Below, piece after piece: positions 18,139 through 27,800 of a stretch of DNA of 64,000 nt; within the stretch, counting starts at the first letter, position 1; every line of letters starts with the position of its first letter. Position numbers and translations under genes: made by a program. Origin of the DNA: Clostridiaceae bacterium (GTDB taxonomy: Bacteria; Bacillota; Clostridia; Saccharofermentanales; Saccharofermentanaceae); NCBI GenBank assembly GCA_012838315.1, contig DUPM01000088.1, positions 62,001-126,000 on the forward strand, given 5' to 3'. The notes below the pieces were generated by a model. It did not search any database. It had not been told where the DNA came from and saw only the letters and a list, made by a program, of their open reading frames with translations.

Positions 18139-18858
18139 TTAATAATTATAGAAAATGCTTTGCTTCATCCGCAACAACGGTACAGCGTCCGGCGTTAATT
18201 CCAACCAATCTGCAGGAAGATATTTATCAAATCCGGCGGCAAAAAGAATCGGTATACCGGTCTGCTCCGATGCCTTTCTCAGTACCGGATAAGACAATCG
18301 CAATTCTTCTCCTGTCGTTTCAGACAGTAAATTTGAGTTATCGATAAAACCGCTGATCGGAAGTCTCGATGCTTCAGATAACATACCTGCCGTATTGGCG
18401 ATTCCATCGACATCCACAGTAAACGGCCGAAAAGTATTGATAACCATATACACACGGAAATCTGTTTTTTCAATCTTTCCACGCATTCCCGCAAGCACCT
18501 TCGCTCCAAGATCTTCACCGCCGAGGTCAAGCACACCAATGACAGAACCGTCATCGAAAATTGCATTAATCTCAGGTGGCAAAGCCGGAACATCAACATT
18601 TGTATTGGCATACACAGGCGCAATGACGCGTATATTGTCTTCCGTCAAGGACGATATCGCATCAGCAGATCGATAGAACGGATTGACGATATCGAGATCT
18701 GCAAGAATAATCTGACGATCTTTGTGCTTTTCAGCTAGCATCCGTGCGAAGTGAACGGATACTTCGGATTTACCGCTTCCGTAAGCCCCGACAAATATAT
18801 GCAGACGCGGGTCGGCCTCGAAATAAGAAGAATCATCTGTCTTAATTATTTTTTTCAA
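18139..18858 (-). CDS. P-loop ATPase of the MinD/ParA-like type, function unknown
   Basis: About 239 residues. The Walker A motif GAYGSGKSE is near residue 23; ADLDIVNPFYR provides the deviant switch region and GVLDLGGEDLGAK a Walker B-like strand. The frame extends upstream, but GTGGAGG fits TTG 18858 (5-base spacing), so I use that start. Similar ATPases of unknown role occur near oxoacid oxidoreductase genes in other Clostridia (from memory, not checked); here that operon is 3 kb away with bioY and the Ydj genes between. Either a Ydj-complex or an iron-sulfur enzyme partner would fit. Confidence 0.7.
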   Translation of the reverse strand: MKKIIKTDDSSYFEADPRLHIFVGAYGSGKSEVSVHFARMLAEKHKDRQIILADLDIVNPFYRSADAISSLTEDNIRVIAPVYANTNVDVPALPPEINAIFDDGSVIGVLDLGGEDLGAKVLAGMRGKIEKTDFRVYMVINTFRPFTVDVDGIANTAGMLSEASRLPISGFIDNSNLLSETTGEELRLSYPVLRKASEQTGIPILFAAGFDKYLPADWLELTPDAVPLLRMKQSIFYNY

Positions 18859-19017
18859 AACAACCTCCACGCGCAACAACTTGAGTTGACCGCAAATCCT
18901 TAGATTGACGAATGCGCAGATATGTAATTAAATGATGAATAGGTTTATGTGTACAGATTACCACAATTTGTACTTGATAATAAACATATCAGGCAACGTC
19001 ATTTGGGGAGGCGCATT

Positions 19018-19209
19018 ATGTTTCATTTCTTTCGTCAACGCAAGAATAAACCCGAGCGCAGTGCAGAGGCCCCCCCTGCTTCTGATCTCGTCGATAGTGC
19101 TAACACACGATTGATTGCTGCAATAACGGCAGCAATTTTGTGCTATCGTTCATCTTCTAACCATATTAGCAAATCTGGTTTTATAGTAAAGCGTATCCGA
19201 CGAATTTGA
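19018..19209 (+). CDS. Small OadG-tail-like protein (orphan decarboxylase-subunit homologue)
   Basis: 63 residues. GGGGAGG sits 6 bases before ATG 19018, a near-perfect site, so this start is preferred over the longer open frame from 18949. The N-terminus is basic (FFRQRKNKPE). The C-terminal half, DTRLIAAITAAI-like then GFIVKRIRRI, follows the pattern seen at the end of OadG/MmdD-type subunits of sodium-pumping decarboxylases (ELVAVISAAI ... RVRSIRRV). The membrane helix of OadG is absent, and no biotin-carrier or carboxyltransferase gene is adjacent. Possible remnant or free-standing subunit. The following apgM gene is 54 bases away. Confidence 0.6.
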   Translation: MFHFFRQRKNKPERSAEAPPASDLVDSANTRLIAAITAAILCYRSSSNHISKSGFIVKRIRRI

Positions 19210-19263
19210 TAGTATGCCGTACTGGCGTGAATAATAAATTGCGAGGCCGGGCGAAGCGCCCTC

Positions 19264-20502
19264 ATGAAGTTAATGAAATATTTAATAGTTCTCGGCGACG
19301 GAATGGCCGATATCCCCAATTCTTCTCTGTCGGGAAAGACCCCGCTTCAAGCGGCGGTGACTCCAATCATTTCCGATTATGCATCCCGAGCACTGTGTGG
19401 CATGGTCAAGACATTGCCCGACGATGTCGAGCCGGGAAGCGGTCCTGCGAACATGTCCGTTATGGGGTATGACCCTTTGTTGTACTACACCGGACGATCC
19501 CCTCTGGAAGCGGTCAGCATGGGCGTCCCAATACAGGACGGTGATATTGTATTTCGATGCAATCTCGTCAGCCTGAGACAATCAAATGCCTTATCGTCAT
19601 ATGAAGACTTGATTATGAAGGACTATTCTGCCGGAGAGATTTCTACTGAAGAGGCGCATGTTCTCATAACTGATTTAGATGCGGCTCTTGGCACAGAGGG
19701 CCTTCACCTATATTCCGGGCGGAGTTATCGCCATTGCCTAGTCTGGCATAATGGACCCCTGCAGTCTCAACTGACTGCGCCTCACGATATCACAGACAAA
19801 GACGTACGTCATTACTTGCCCAAGGGGCAAATGGAAAGCGAAATACTCCAACTAATGAAGCGCTCGCACGAGGTGCTCAAGGACCATCCCGTGAATCTTA
19901 AGAGACGTCTTGAAGGCAAAAACACTGCGGATTCAATTTGGCTCTGGGGGCAAGGCACCCGACCAAACTGGCCGTCTTTTCAATCCATGTATAACAAATC
20001 AGGTGCAGTGATATCTGCTGTCGATCTGCTTTTCGGCATTGCCATTTGTGCCGGCCTGAAACCGATTGAGGTCGAAGGCGCCACAGGAAATCTAAATTCC
20101 AATCTTCTCGGTAAAGCAAAGGCTGCCATTCGTGCGTTCAAGGAAGGTATCGAATACGTATACGTTCACGTTGAAGCGCCTGATGAATGTGGCCACCAAG
20201 GGGATATTTTCGGTAAAGTTCGCGCAATTGAGAAAATTGAAAGCGATGTAATCAGACCACTGCTTCAGCATCTTGAAGATTCCAAAAAGACAACCGGTGA
20301 AGATTTCCGTTTTATGTTTTTACCTGATCATCCGACACCGCTGGATATTCGCACACATACTTCAAATCCGGTACCTTTTCTTTTGTACGACAGCACCGAC
20401 GACAAACGCTCTGGAGTCGAGAAATATGACGAATACAGTTGTGCCGGAACCGGAATCTTCTATCCGACTGGCCCCTCTCTTTTCGAGGAATTTATTAAGT
20501 AA
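19264..20502 (+). CDS. apgM: Cofactor-independent phosphoglycerate mutase, archaeal ApgM type
   Basis: About 412 residues; interconverts 3- and 2-phosphoglycerate in glycolysis. Alkaline-phosphatase-fold signatures: VLGDGMAD at residues 9-16 (metal Asp), ANMSVMGYDP with the candidate catalytic Ser, YVHVEAPDECGHQGD and FLPDHPTP (metal ligands). The family usually has GSD before the catalytic Ser segment; here it is GSG. ATG 19264 and ATG 19273 (MKYLIVLGDG) are both possible. A small stem (GGGCG-AAG-CGCCC, 19249-19261) sits between a GCGAGG site and the first ATG. Its stop is 13 bases from the convergent mutS2 stop, with no room for a terminator. Confidence 0.9.
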   Translation: MKLMKYLIVLGDGMADIPNSSLSGKTPLQAAVTPIISDYASRALCGMVKTLPDDVEPGSGPANMSVMGYDPLLYYTGRSPLEAVSMGVPIQDGDIVFRCNLVSLRQSNALSSYEDLIMKDYSAGEISTEEAHVLITDLDAALGTEGLHLYSGRSYRHCLVWHNGPLQSQLTAPHDITDKDVRHYLPKGQMESEILQLMKRSHEVLKDHPVNLKRRLEGKNTADSIWLWGQGTRPNWPSFQSMYNKSGAVISAVDLLFGIAICAGLKPIEVEGATGNLNSNLLGKAKAAIRAFKEGIEYVYVHVEAPDECGHQGDIFGKVRAIEKIESDVIRPLLQHLEDSKKTTGEDFRFMFLPDHPTPLDIRTHTSNPVPFLLYDSTDDKRSGVEKYDEYSCAGTGIFYPTGPSLFEEFIK

Positions 20503-20515
20503 TAGTTGTTTTTGA

Positions 20516-22954
20516 CTATAGCGTCACAATCGTAACGCCGTCTTCGCCCTCACCGATTTCACCGGATCTGAACGACGCCACTCTCCTGTCGGTTTTTAAT
20601 TGTTTGCGAACCGCAGACCTCAGAGCGCCGCTACCTTTTCCGTGGACAATTCGAACCGTACCCATTCCGGATAAAACACAGTCGTCAATATAGTGGTCCA
20701 GTTCAAACAAAGCGTCATCAACTGTTTTTCCTATCAGCATTAATTCCGAAACCGTCGACTTCATCTTTTCATTTTTGATCTTGCCGGCTCCGCTTTGAGA
20801 AGACTTAACCGGAGCCCTAGATTGTTTCTTGCCGCTCTCCGGTTTAGGCTGATCTTTGTCCGGGTACCGAAGACTATGAGCTGAAACAGTAAGTTTCATA
20901 TCTCCCGATGCGATGACACACTGTCCTCTGCTGTCGGGGCCTTTAATCAAAACACCCTCAATTCCGAGAGTATCCGAATAATACGATGCGCCTATTCGGA
21001 TGACATCCGGCCTTTGACCTGCCAATTCACTTACGGGAACAACGACGCGCTCTTGCTCCAAATCGCTAATTCCGGCTCTGAGGTTATTCCGAATCGTTTG
21101 AAGTTTACGCTCGCTCTCCTCCAAGGAAGTTTTTTTCTTTCTCTGTTTCACTTCAGATAACATGGCTTCGCATTCGTCGAACGCCTCTTCGAGCAACTCT
21201 TGCTTTTCGATTCGGGCCTGTGCCAAAATGCGTTGTTTGCTACTTTCGATATTATCCCGTTCTACACGAAGTGCTTCTCTCTCTTGTGCGGCCTGATCTC
21301 TGATTTGTCGAATCTCATTTTTTAGTTTTTCGCTTTCGCGATTGTGACGTTCAACTTCTGACAAGAGGGATTCGAATCGAATACCTTCTTTTGAGAGAAA
21401 CGATTGCGCCGCGTCAATGACTTCCTGAGACAACCCAAGTTTTTTTGAAATAACAAATGCGTTGCTGACACCCGGCATACCGATGAGCAAACGATACGTT
21501 GGGCTCAGCGTCTCAGTATCAAATTCGCAACATGCATTTTCAACATCGGGCGTCTCAATTGCGTAGCCCTTCAACTCTTTGTAGTGCGTTGTTGCAACTG
21601 TAACTGCGCCTCTTTTTCTGAATTCATCAAGAATTGAGATTGCCAGAGCCGCGCCTTCTGACGGGTCTGTTCCGGAACCAAGCTCATCAACTAGCACAAG
21701 TGTTGATTCATCTGCCAAATGCAGAATTTCGACTAAATTTTTCATATGGGATGAAAATGTAGAAAGGCTTTGCTCAATGCTTTGCTCATCGCCAATGTCC
21801 GCCAAGACCTGTCTAAAAACTGCTATTTCCGAATGATCCTGACATGGGATGAAAAGGCCTGCCATTGCCATGAGTGTCAAAAGGCCACAGGTTTTCAACG
21901 AAACCGTTTTCCCTCCGGTATTCGGGCCGGTGACAACGAGCGTACGAAAACGTTTGCCCAATTCAAAATCAATCGGAACAACGACTGACGCATCGATCAA
22001 TGGGTGTCTGGCTTTACGAAGAAAAATATGACCCTCTTGATTGAGAATCGGGCAAGTCGCACGCATATCAAGTGCCAGCGTCGCTTTGGCACAACAAAAA
22101 TCGATTTGCGCAATCCACGCGATATCTTTCGTGATCATGTCAAACGATGCCGCGACGATACCGGACAATCTCTGAAGAATGCGCTCAATCTCTTGTTTTT
22201 CAGCAGCAATCCATTCGGCAATTTTATTATTTGCTTCCACAACACCCAGTGGTTCGACAAAAATGGTCTGTCCGCTCGAAGACATATCATGTACAATTCC
22301 GGGAATCTCAGACCGTCTCTCGGATTTCACGGGCACCACATAGCGATCATTTCGAATGGTCACCAACTGTTCCTGTAAAGCCTCGGGGTGATTTCTGATG
22401 ATTTTCTCCAATAACTGGCGAATGTGACTTTGAGCCGTACGGATGTGTCGTCTCAAATCATATAAGGTATCACTGGCGCGATCATTCATCTCCTCCGGGG
22501 TGTTAATGCAAAAGGAAATATCCTTCTCTGCTACCATATCTGATTTAAGTGACGCAAAATAGTCAGCAAACACACCCTCTTTGAGATGTGTCTCTTTTGC
22601 CAATCGTTCCAGCCGATTCACTGCTCTGAAAAACGATGCAACATCAAGCAATTCTTGCATGGACAAAACACCGCCGTTTAAGGCGTACGATACAGAAGAA
22701 GTAATATCCGAAATGCCCGAAAACGATATGGATCCTTCACTTTGAATATACTGAAATGCCTCATCGGTTCGATTTAAATCGCTTTTCACACGATCGAAAT
22801 CCGAACTTGGAAATAAGTCACGACATACACTCTTTCCAAAGGGCGTCTTGGCATTTGCCAAGAGTTTTTCTCGAATCTTATCAAATTCTAATGTCGATAA
22901 TGGGCGACCCTTAATACGAGACGCCTCGAAATTTTTTTCAAAAGTCGTATACAT
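20516..22954 (-). CDS. mutS2: MutS2-family ATPase with altered Smr domain
   Basis: 812 residues. Order: clamp/lever region, ATPase with Walker A VTGPNTGGKTVSLK (about 330-343) and LVLVDELGSGTDPSEGAA (Walker B), a long coiled coil (about 530-640), a KOW-like segment, and a C-terminal Smr domain (about 735-812). The family acts on branched DNA or stalled ribosomes, not on mismatches. The Smr domain keeps HGKGSGALR and GEGEDGVT, but the family LDLR/LDLH motif reads LMLI, so nuclease activity is doubtful. ATG 22954 has GGGAGAATT. It is 50 bases after pgsA. Confidence 0.95.
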   Translation of the reverse strand: MYTTFEKNFEASRIKGRPLSTLEFDKIREKLLANAKTPFGKSVCRDLFPSSDFDRVKSDLNRTDEAFQYIQSEGSISFSGISDITSSVSYALNGGVLSMQELLDVASFFRAVNRLERLAKETHLKEGVFADYFASLKSDMVAEKDISFCINTPEEMNDRASDTLYDLRRHIRTAQSHIRQLLEKIIRNHPEALQEQLVTIRNDRYVVPVKSERRSEIPGIVHDMSSSGQTIFVEPLGVVEANNKIAEWIAAEKQEIERILQRLSGIVAASFDMITKDIAWIAQIDFCCAKATLALDMRATCPILNQEGHIFLRKARHPLIDASVVVPIDFELGKRFRTLVVTGPNTGGKTVSLKTCGLLTLMAMAGLFIPCQDHSEIAVFRQVLADIGDEQSIEQSLSTFSSHMKNLVEILHLADESTLVLVDELGSGTDPSEGAALAISILDEFRKRGAVTVATTHYKELKGYAIETPDVENACCEFDTETLSPTYRLLIGMPGVSNAFVISKKLGLSQEVIDAAQSFLSKEGIRFESLLSEVERHNRESEKLKNEIRQIRDQAAQEREALRVERDNIESSKQRILAQARIEKQELLEEAFDECEAMLSEVKQRKKKTSLEESERKLQTIRNNLRAGISDLEQERVVVPVSELAGQRPDVIRIGASYYSDTLGIEGVLIKGPDSRGQCVIASGDMKLTVSAHSLRYPDKDQPKPESGKKQSRAPVKSSQSGAGKIKNEKMKSTVSELMLIGKTVDDALFELDHYIDDCVLSGMGTVRIVHGKGSGALRSAVRKQLKTDRRVASFRSGEIGEGEDGVTIVTL

Positions 22955-23004
22955 AATTCTCCCAGTTTACTAATAACGGTTGTTGAACAGCTTATGAACA
23001 GCAC

Positions 23005-23622
23005 TTAACTGATGTTCTGGCCTGAGGATACATCCTCAGGATTATCTTCGTTCATCTCATTAAACTTGACGATTGCGTTCATCGCATAACGAACTGTCGA
23101 AAAGGTTGCCATCAGAACAGGTGGGATAAATATGAAATGCGCATAATACAAAGTATCTTTGGTAAGGAAAAACAGCGAAGCAAGTGCCATGACAAAAAGG
23201 ACGGTTGAGGCCTTTCCATACCATTTCGCCATTACGACAAGCTTCATCTGTTGTAATACAAACGCCCCGCCAAGAATCATAACAATCTCTTTAACAAGAA
23301 TAAACATGACTACCCAGAGCGGAATGCGACCAATCAGCAACATCATAAACGCCGTTGTAAATTGAAAAAGCTTGTCCACAAAAGGATCGTATATTTTCCC
23401 AAACTCAGAAACCATGTCATACTTGCGAGCAATATAGCCGTCAGCCAGATCAGTCAACCAGATCGCAACAAAAAATACAAAAGCGACTGTTGCGCTCAAT
23501 TCCTCATGTTCTTGACCTTGCCTCATTCGAAAAATAAAAATAGCCATAACAGGAATAGCCAGTAGCCGTATTGTCGTGAGTATATTCGGGATGGTCCATT
23601 CAAGTTTAAGTTTTGTTTTCAT
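23005..23622 (-). CDS. pgsA: CDP-diacylglycerol-glycerol-3-phosphate 3-phosphatidyltransferase
   Basis: 205 residues, five or six membrane segments, with the CDP-alcohol transferase signature DLADGYIARKYDMVSEFGKI continuing to D-P-F-V-D (about residues 58-80). It makes phosphatidylglycerol phosphate. This is the host's own enzyme; a second CDP-alcohol transferase (52055) lies on the island. AGGAGA site; starts 8 bases after pfkA. Confidence 0.9.
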   Translation of the reverse strand: MKTKLKLEWTIPNILTTIRLLAIPVMAIFIFRMRQGQEHEELSATVAFVFFVAIWLTDLADGYIARKYDMVSEFGKIYDPFVDKLFQFTTAFMMLLIGRIPLWVVMFILVKEIVMILGGAFVLQQMKLVVMAKWYGKASTVLFVMALASLFFLTKDTLYYAHFIFIPPVLMATFSTVRYAMNAIVKFNEMNEDNPEDVSSGQNIS

Positions 23623-23630
23623 TCGATCTC

Positions 23631-24689
23631 CTATTTGAGAAGGCGTGAACGTTGCAAATCAATCTCAGGGATGGTCTTTTCCATCTGAAGACCCTCCTCA
23701 ACATCAACATCCGCGATTGCGCCCTGTTTGAGTACGATAATTCGATTAAGTAACCCTTGAGAGATACACTCTACAGCATGAATACCCATCAAACTTGCCA
23801 TTGTACGATCTCTCAGTGTCGGACTCCCGCCTCGCTGCAGGTGTCCAAGAATTGTAGGCCGCGACTCAATACCCGTCGCCTTCTCTATCTGTTCTGCAAT
23901 ATCTGTCGCCTTTGCTGCGCCCTCCGCAACGATGACGACATAGTGGCGTTTCCCCATGTTTCGTCCGTCTAAAATAGTCCGAATAACATCGCGATCGAGG
24001 TCGTATTTGTGTTCAGGAATCAAAACCACTTCTGCACCGGTCGCGATGCCGACATTCAAAGCGATATATCCGGCATGACGTCCCATCACTTCAATGACAC
24101 TGCACCGCTCGTGTGAAGAAGCTGTATCTCTTAACTTATCAATTGCCTCCATCGCCGTGTTCATCGCGGTATCATAACCAATCGTATATTCTGTTGAAGC
24201 GATATCGTTATCAATCGTACCCGGAAGGCAAATCACCGGCAACCCAATGCGCGCCAAGTCCCTAGCAGCTTTAAACGAACCATCTCCACCAATGACAACC
24301 AACGCTTCAACCCCGAATACATTACACATTTTTGCGCCTTTAACAACGCCCTCCGGAGTCTCGAAAGTCTTGGAGCGCGCGGTCATTAAAAACGTCCCGC
24401 CACGTTGCAATGTCTCGGATACCTGACGGGTCGTGATTTCATCAAACTCGCCTTTCCAGAGACCGTGAAAACCTCGTGTTATCCCGAATACGCGAATCCC
24501 GTTATTGATTCCCGCACGAACAACTGCACGAATTGTCGCATTCATTCCCGGCGCGTCACCGCCACTGGTCAACACACCGATGCTTCTCACTCTCGGCCGT
24601 TGATCGTCCGGAATGTTCGCATAATTAATCGCACGTAAATTCTTAAGATCTGGCAAATTGTCGATTGAATATTTTTCTGTTTCCGTCAT
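23631..24689 (-). CDS. pfkA: ATP-dependent 6-phosphofructokinase
   Basis: 352 residues from ATG 24689, chosen because AAGGAG lies 6 bases before it; an upstream in-frame Met lacks a site. It phosphorylates fructose-6-phosphate. GVLTSGGDAPGMNA, GGDGSFKAA (Gly rather than the second Asp of pyrophosphate-type enzymes, so ATP use is predicted), PGTIDNDI with the catalytic TIDND, and EVMGRHAGYIAL are present. An N-terminal arm of about 35 residues precedes the first strand, unlike E. coli PfkA. A TATAAT on the minus strand at 24782-24787 could be its own -10 box, but no convincing -35 is seen. Confidence 0.95.
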   Translation of the reverse strand: MTETEKYSIDNLPDLKNLRAINYANIPDDQRPRVRSIGVLTSGGDAPGMNATIRAVVRAGINNGIRVFGITRGFHGLWKGEFDEITTRQVSETLQRGGTFLMTARSKTFETPEGVVKGAKMCNVFGVEALVVIGGDGSFKAARDLARIGLPVICLPGTIDNDIASTEYTIGYDTAMNTAMEAIDKLRDTASSHERCSVIEVMGRHAGYIALNVGIATGAEVVLIPEHKYDLDRDVIRTILDGRNMGKRHYVVIVAEGAAKATDIAEQIEKATGIESRPTILGHLQRGGSPTLRDRTMASLMGIHAVECISQGLLNRIIVLKQGAIADVDVEEGLQMEKTIPEIDLQRSRLLK

Positions 24690-24833
24690 AAATATCTCCT
24701 TATTATCTATATCCATATATTTACTGCGCAGCCATTTCGGCCACGTCATATATTTGTCCGTTCGAAATTGAGTTTCACTTCATTATACATAGAGTTGTGA
24801 AAAAGAAAAAGCGAAGATATGCGCGACTCAAAT

Positions 24834-27800
24834 TTACAACAGCGCGACATTATCCTCTCCGACGCGACGAGCTATTTCTTCGAGCAAGTCATCAGACATA
24901 TCTACCCAGTAATCTTGTGACAAACGTATCTGCTTCTTTTCCTTGTGAAAATAGACGATGACTGGTGTGCTTCCCGAAAAATATGAAAACAATGCCAAAA
25001 GTCTTCGATATGCAGCATCATCGGAGTGACCCGTATAGCGAATCGCTAGCTTTGAAACCACGTTCTTATGTTCGATTGTATCAGGGAGTTCTGTTTCAAC
25101 CCCCTCGTATTTGCGATTCGTCTCATCCGCAATCACATCTTCAACTAATTGATGCGTCATATCGGTCTGATGATTGTTAGAGACAGACTCAGGATAGAAC
25201 CTCCCTGAAGAATCGGACTCAGAATCTCGCTCCATGCCCGGCACTTCGTTTTCAGCTGATCTCGATGACGCAGAAAGCTCCGGTTCGTCCGGATTCAGAA
25301 CTTCTATGCGCTCTGCTATCAATTTCGGTGGTTCATCCTCTCGAATGCTGGCCAAGCCGGTCACACGCAAAACCTGATTCTCGGCTACCAACGCACCAAA
25401 TTGCTTAAATGTATGTGGAAAAACGATGACTTCAAAGCTCCCGACCATGTCCTCCATATTCAAAAAAGCCATCATCTCCTGCTTTTTGGTCAGCTTTGTG
25501 CTCTTACTCATGACCAATCCGGCCATAACTAAACGCTCGCGATCCCGGAGTATTCGCTTCGCTCCAGCCTCACATGGCTCATCTGTTGTACAAAAAAGTG
25601 CGGCGTTGGCTGTGGTCGAACGCCTAATACTTTCCGCATATGCCTCAAGCGGATGGCCGGATACATAAATGCCGAGCACTTCTTTTTCCTTAGCAAGACG
25701 ATCAGACATATCGAATTCATCGACATTCGGATATATGGGCTCCGCTTCGGTATCATCCGTTGCCGACTCACCCATTGAAAACAGCGACATTTGACCATCC
25801 ATAGTTTTCTTTTTAGCACTCTGAAGCTGTGCAATAAATGGCTCCATCGCCGCAAGCATCGCAGCGCGAGATATCCCGAACCCATCCAAGGCACAAGAAT
25901 AAATGAGACTCTCAACCACTTTTTTATTGATGTCAATGGCATCAATACGGCGTAAAAACTGTCCAAAAGACTCATATTGGCCATTTTCAGACCGTTCGGA
26001 GATCAGGCGTTCTATTGCAGCAAATCCGACATTCTTAATGGCCGAAAGCCCCATTCGGATTTTCTGATCTCCTCGGGTCGTAAACTTCGCCATACTCTGA
26101 TTAATATCCGGTGGCAACACGTCGATCCCCATTTTTTTGCAACAACCAATATACCAGGCCGCCTGTGTCAAATTGCCTCGATAACTGTTGAGCATGGCGG
26201 ACATGAATTCCGTTGGATAGTAGTATTTTAAATATGCCGTATAATAGCCAATTGTCGCATACACAGCCGCATGTGATTTGTTGAATGCATAGCCCGCGAA
26301 GTGTGTCACATCCTCAAAGATTTTCGCCGCGATTTTTTCTGAAACACCTCGCTTCACAGCGCCGTCGACAGTACGACCGAGTTCGTCTAACCCGCCATGA
26401 ATAAATAAAGTGCGATACTTCTCCATGATGGAAGCTTTCTTCTTGGACATCGCGCGGCGAATATTGTCGGATTGACCCATCGAAAATCCAGCCAAATCAC
26501 GAACGATCTGCATCACTTGTTCTTGATAGACCATGCATCCGTATGTGACATCCAGAATAGGCTCCAGCATCGGGTGATCGTAATGAATGGTCTTCGGATC
26601 CTTCTTTGCACTAACATATCGCGGTATTTGATCCATCGGTCCCGGTCGATAAAGCGATATGCCGGCAATGATGTCCTCAAGAGAAGATGGTTGAAGATCC
26701 ATCATAAAAGAGGTCATCCCGGCGCTCTCGAGTTGGAATACGCCTTCAGTGTCCCCTTTGGCAATCAAAGAGAAAACCTCCGGATCATCTATTGGAAGCG
26801 TTTCAAATTCGATACGAACGCCATGGTTTTCAAAAACTGCATCCGCTGTATCTCGCATCACGGTCAGCGTTCGAAGTCCTAAAAAGTCAAATTTTAAGAG
26901 ACCGATTTCTTCAACATTACCTTTTGCAAACTGTACGACGATATTATCGTCATTTTTGGAAAGCGGGGCAAGTTCTGTGAGCGGTACGCCGGAAATAATA
27001 ACACCAGCGGCGTGCGTTGACGCGTGTCTGGCCATACCTTCAAACTTCATTGCCGTGTCGAGCACTTGCTTAGCCATCTCATCCTGCCGATACTCTTTTT
27101 CGAGGTCCGGAGATACTTGAAGCGCTTTCTGAATCGTAATGCCGAGTGTGCTCGGTATGAGCTTTGCAAGTCGATCCGCTTGAGAGTATGGCACGTCAAG
27201 AGCTCTCGCAACATCGCGAACACATGCTCGAGCAGCCAACGTTCCGAACGTCACCACCTGTGCAACACGATCAGAGCCGTATTTTTGCGTGACATAGTCA
27301 ATCACCTCTTGACGGCGCTCATAACAAAAATCGATATCAAAGTCCGGCATGCTCACGCGCTCGCTATTGAGAAATCTTTCAAAAATCAGTCCATAGCGTA
27401 TTGGATCGATATCCGTGATACCGAGCACATATGCCGCCAATGACCCCGCACCCGAGCCGCGTCCGGGTCCAACCATGATTCCATTGTCTCTGGCAAAGCG
27501 AATAAAATCCCAAACAATTAAGTAGTAGTCGGTATAGCCCATCTTGTCGACTACAGAAAGTTCGTAATCAAGCCGCTCGTAGTAGATGTTCTTTTGGCTG
27601 TTGGGCCAACGCTCAGCCCCCAATGTTCGGAATCGCTTTTCTAAGCCGGAAACGCATAAATCCTTCAGATATTCCAAATGATTGGCATACGACTCCGGCA
27701 CATCAAACGAAGGCAAATGAATCTTCCCAAAAACATATTGTGCTTGGCATCGATTGGCGATATCCACTGTATTATCAATCGCTGATGTCACCTCACCGAA

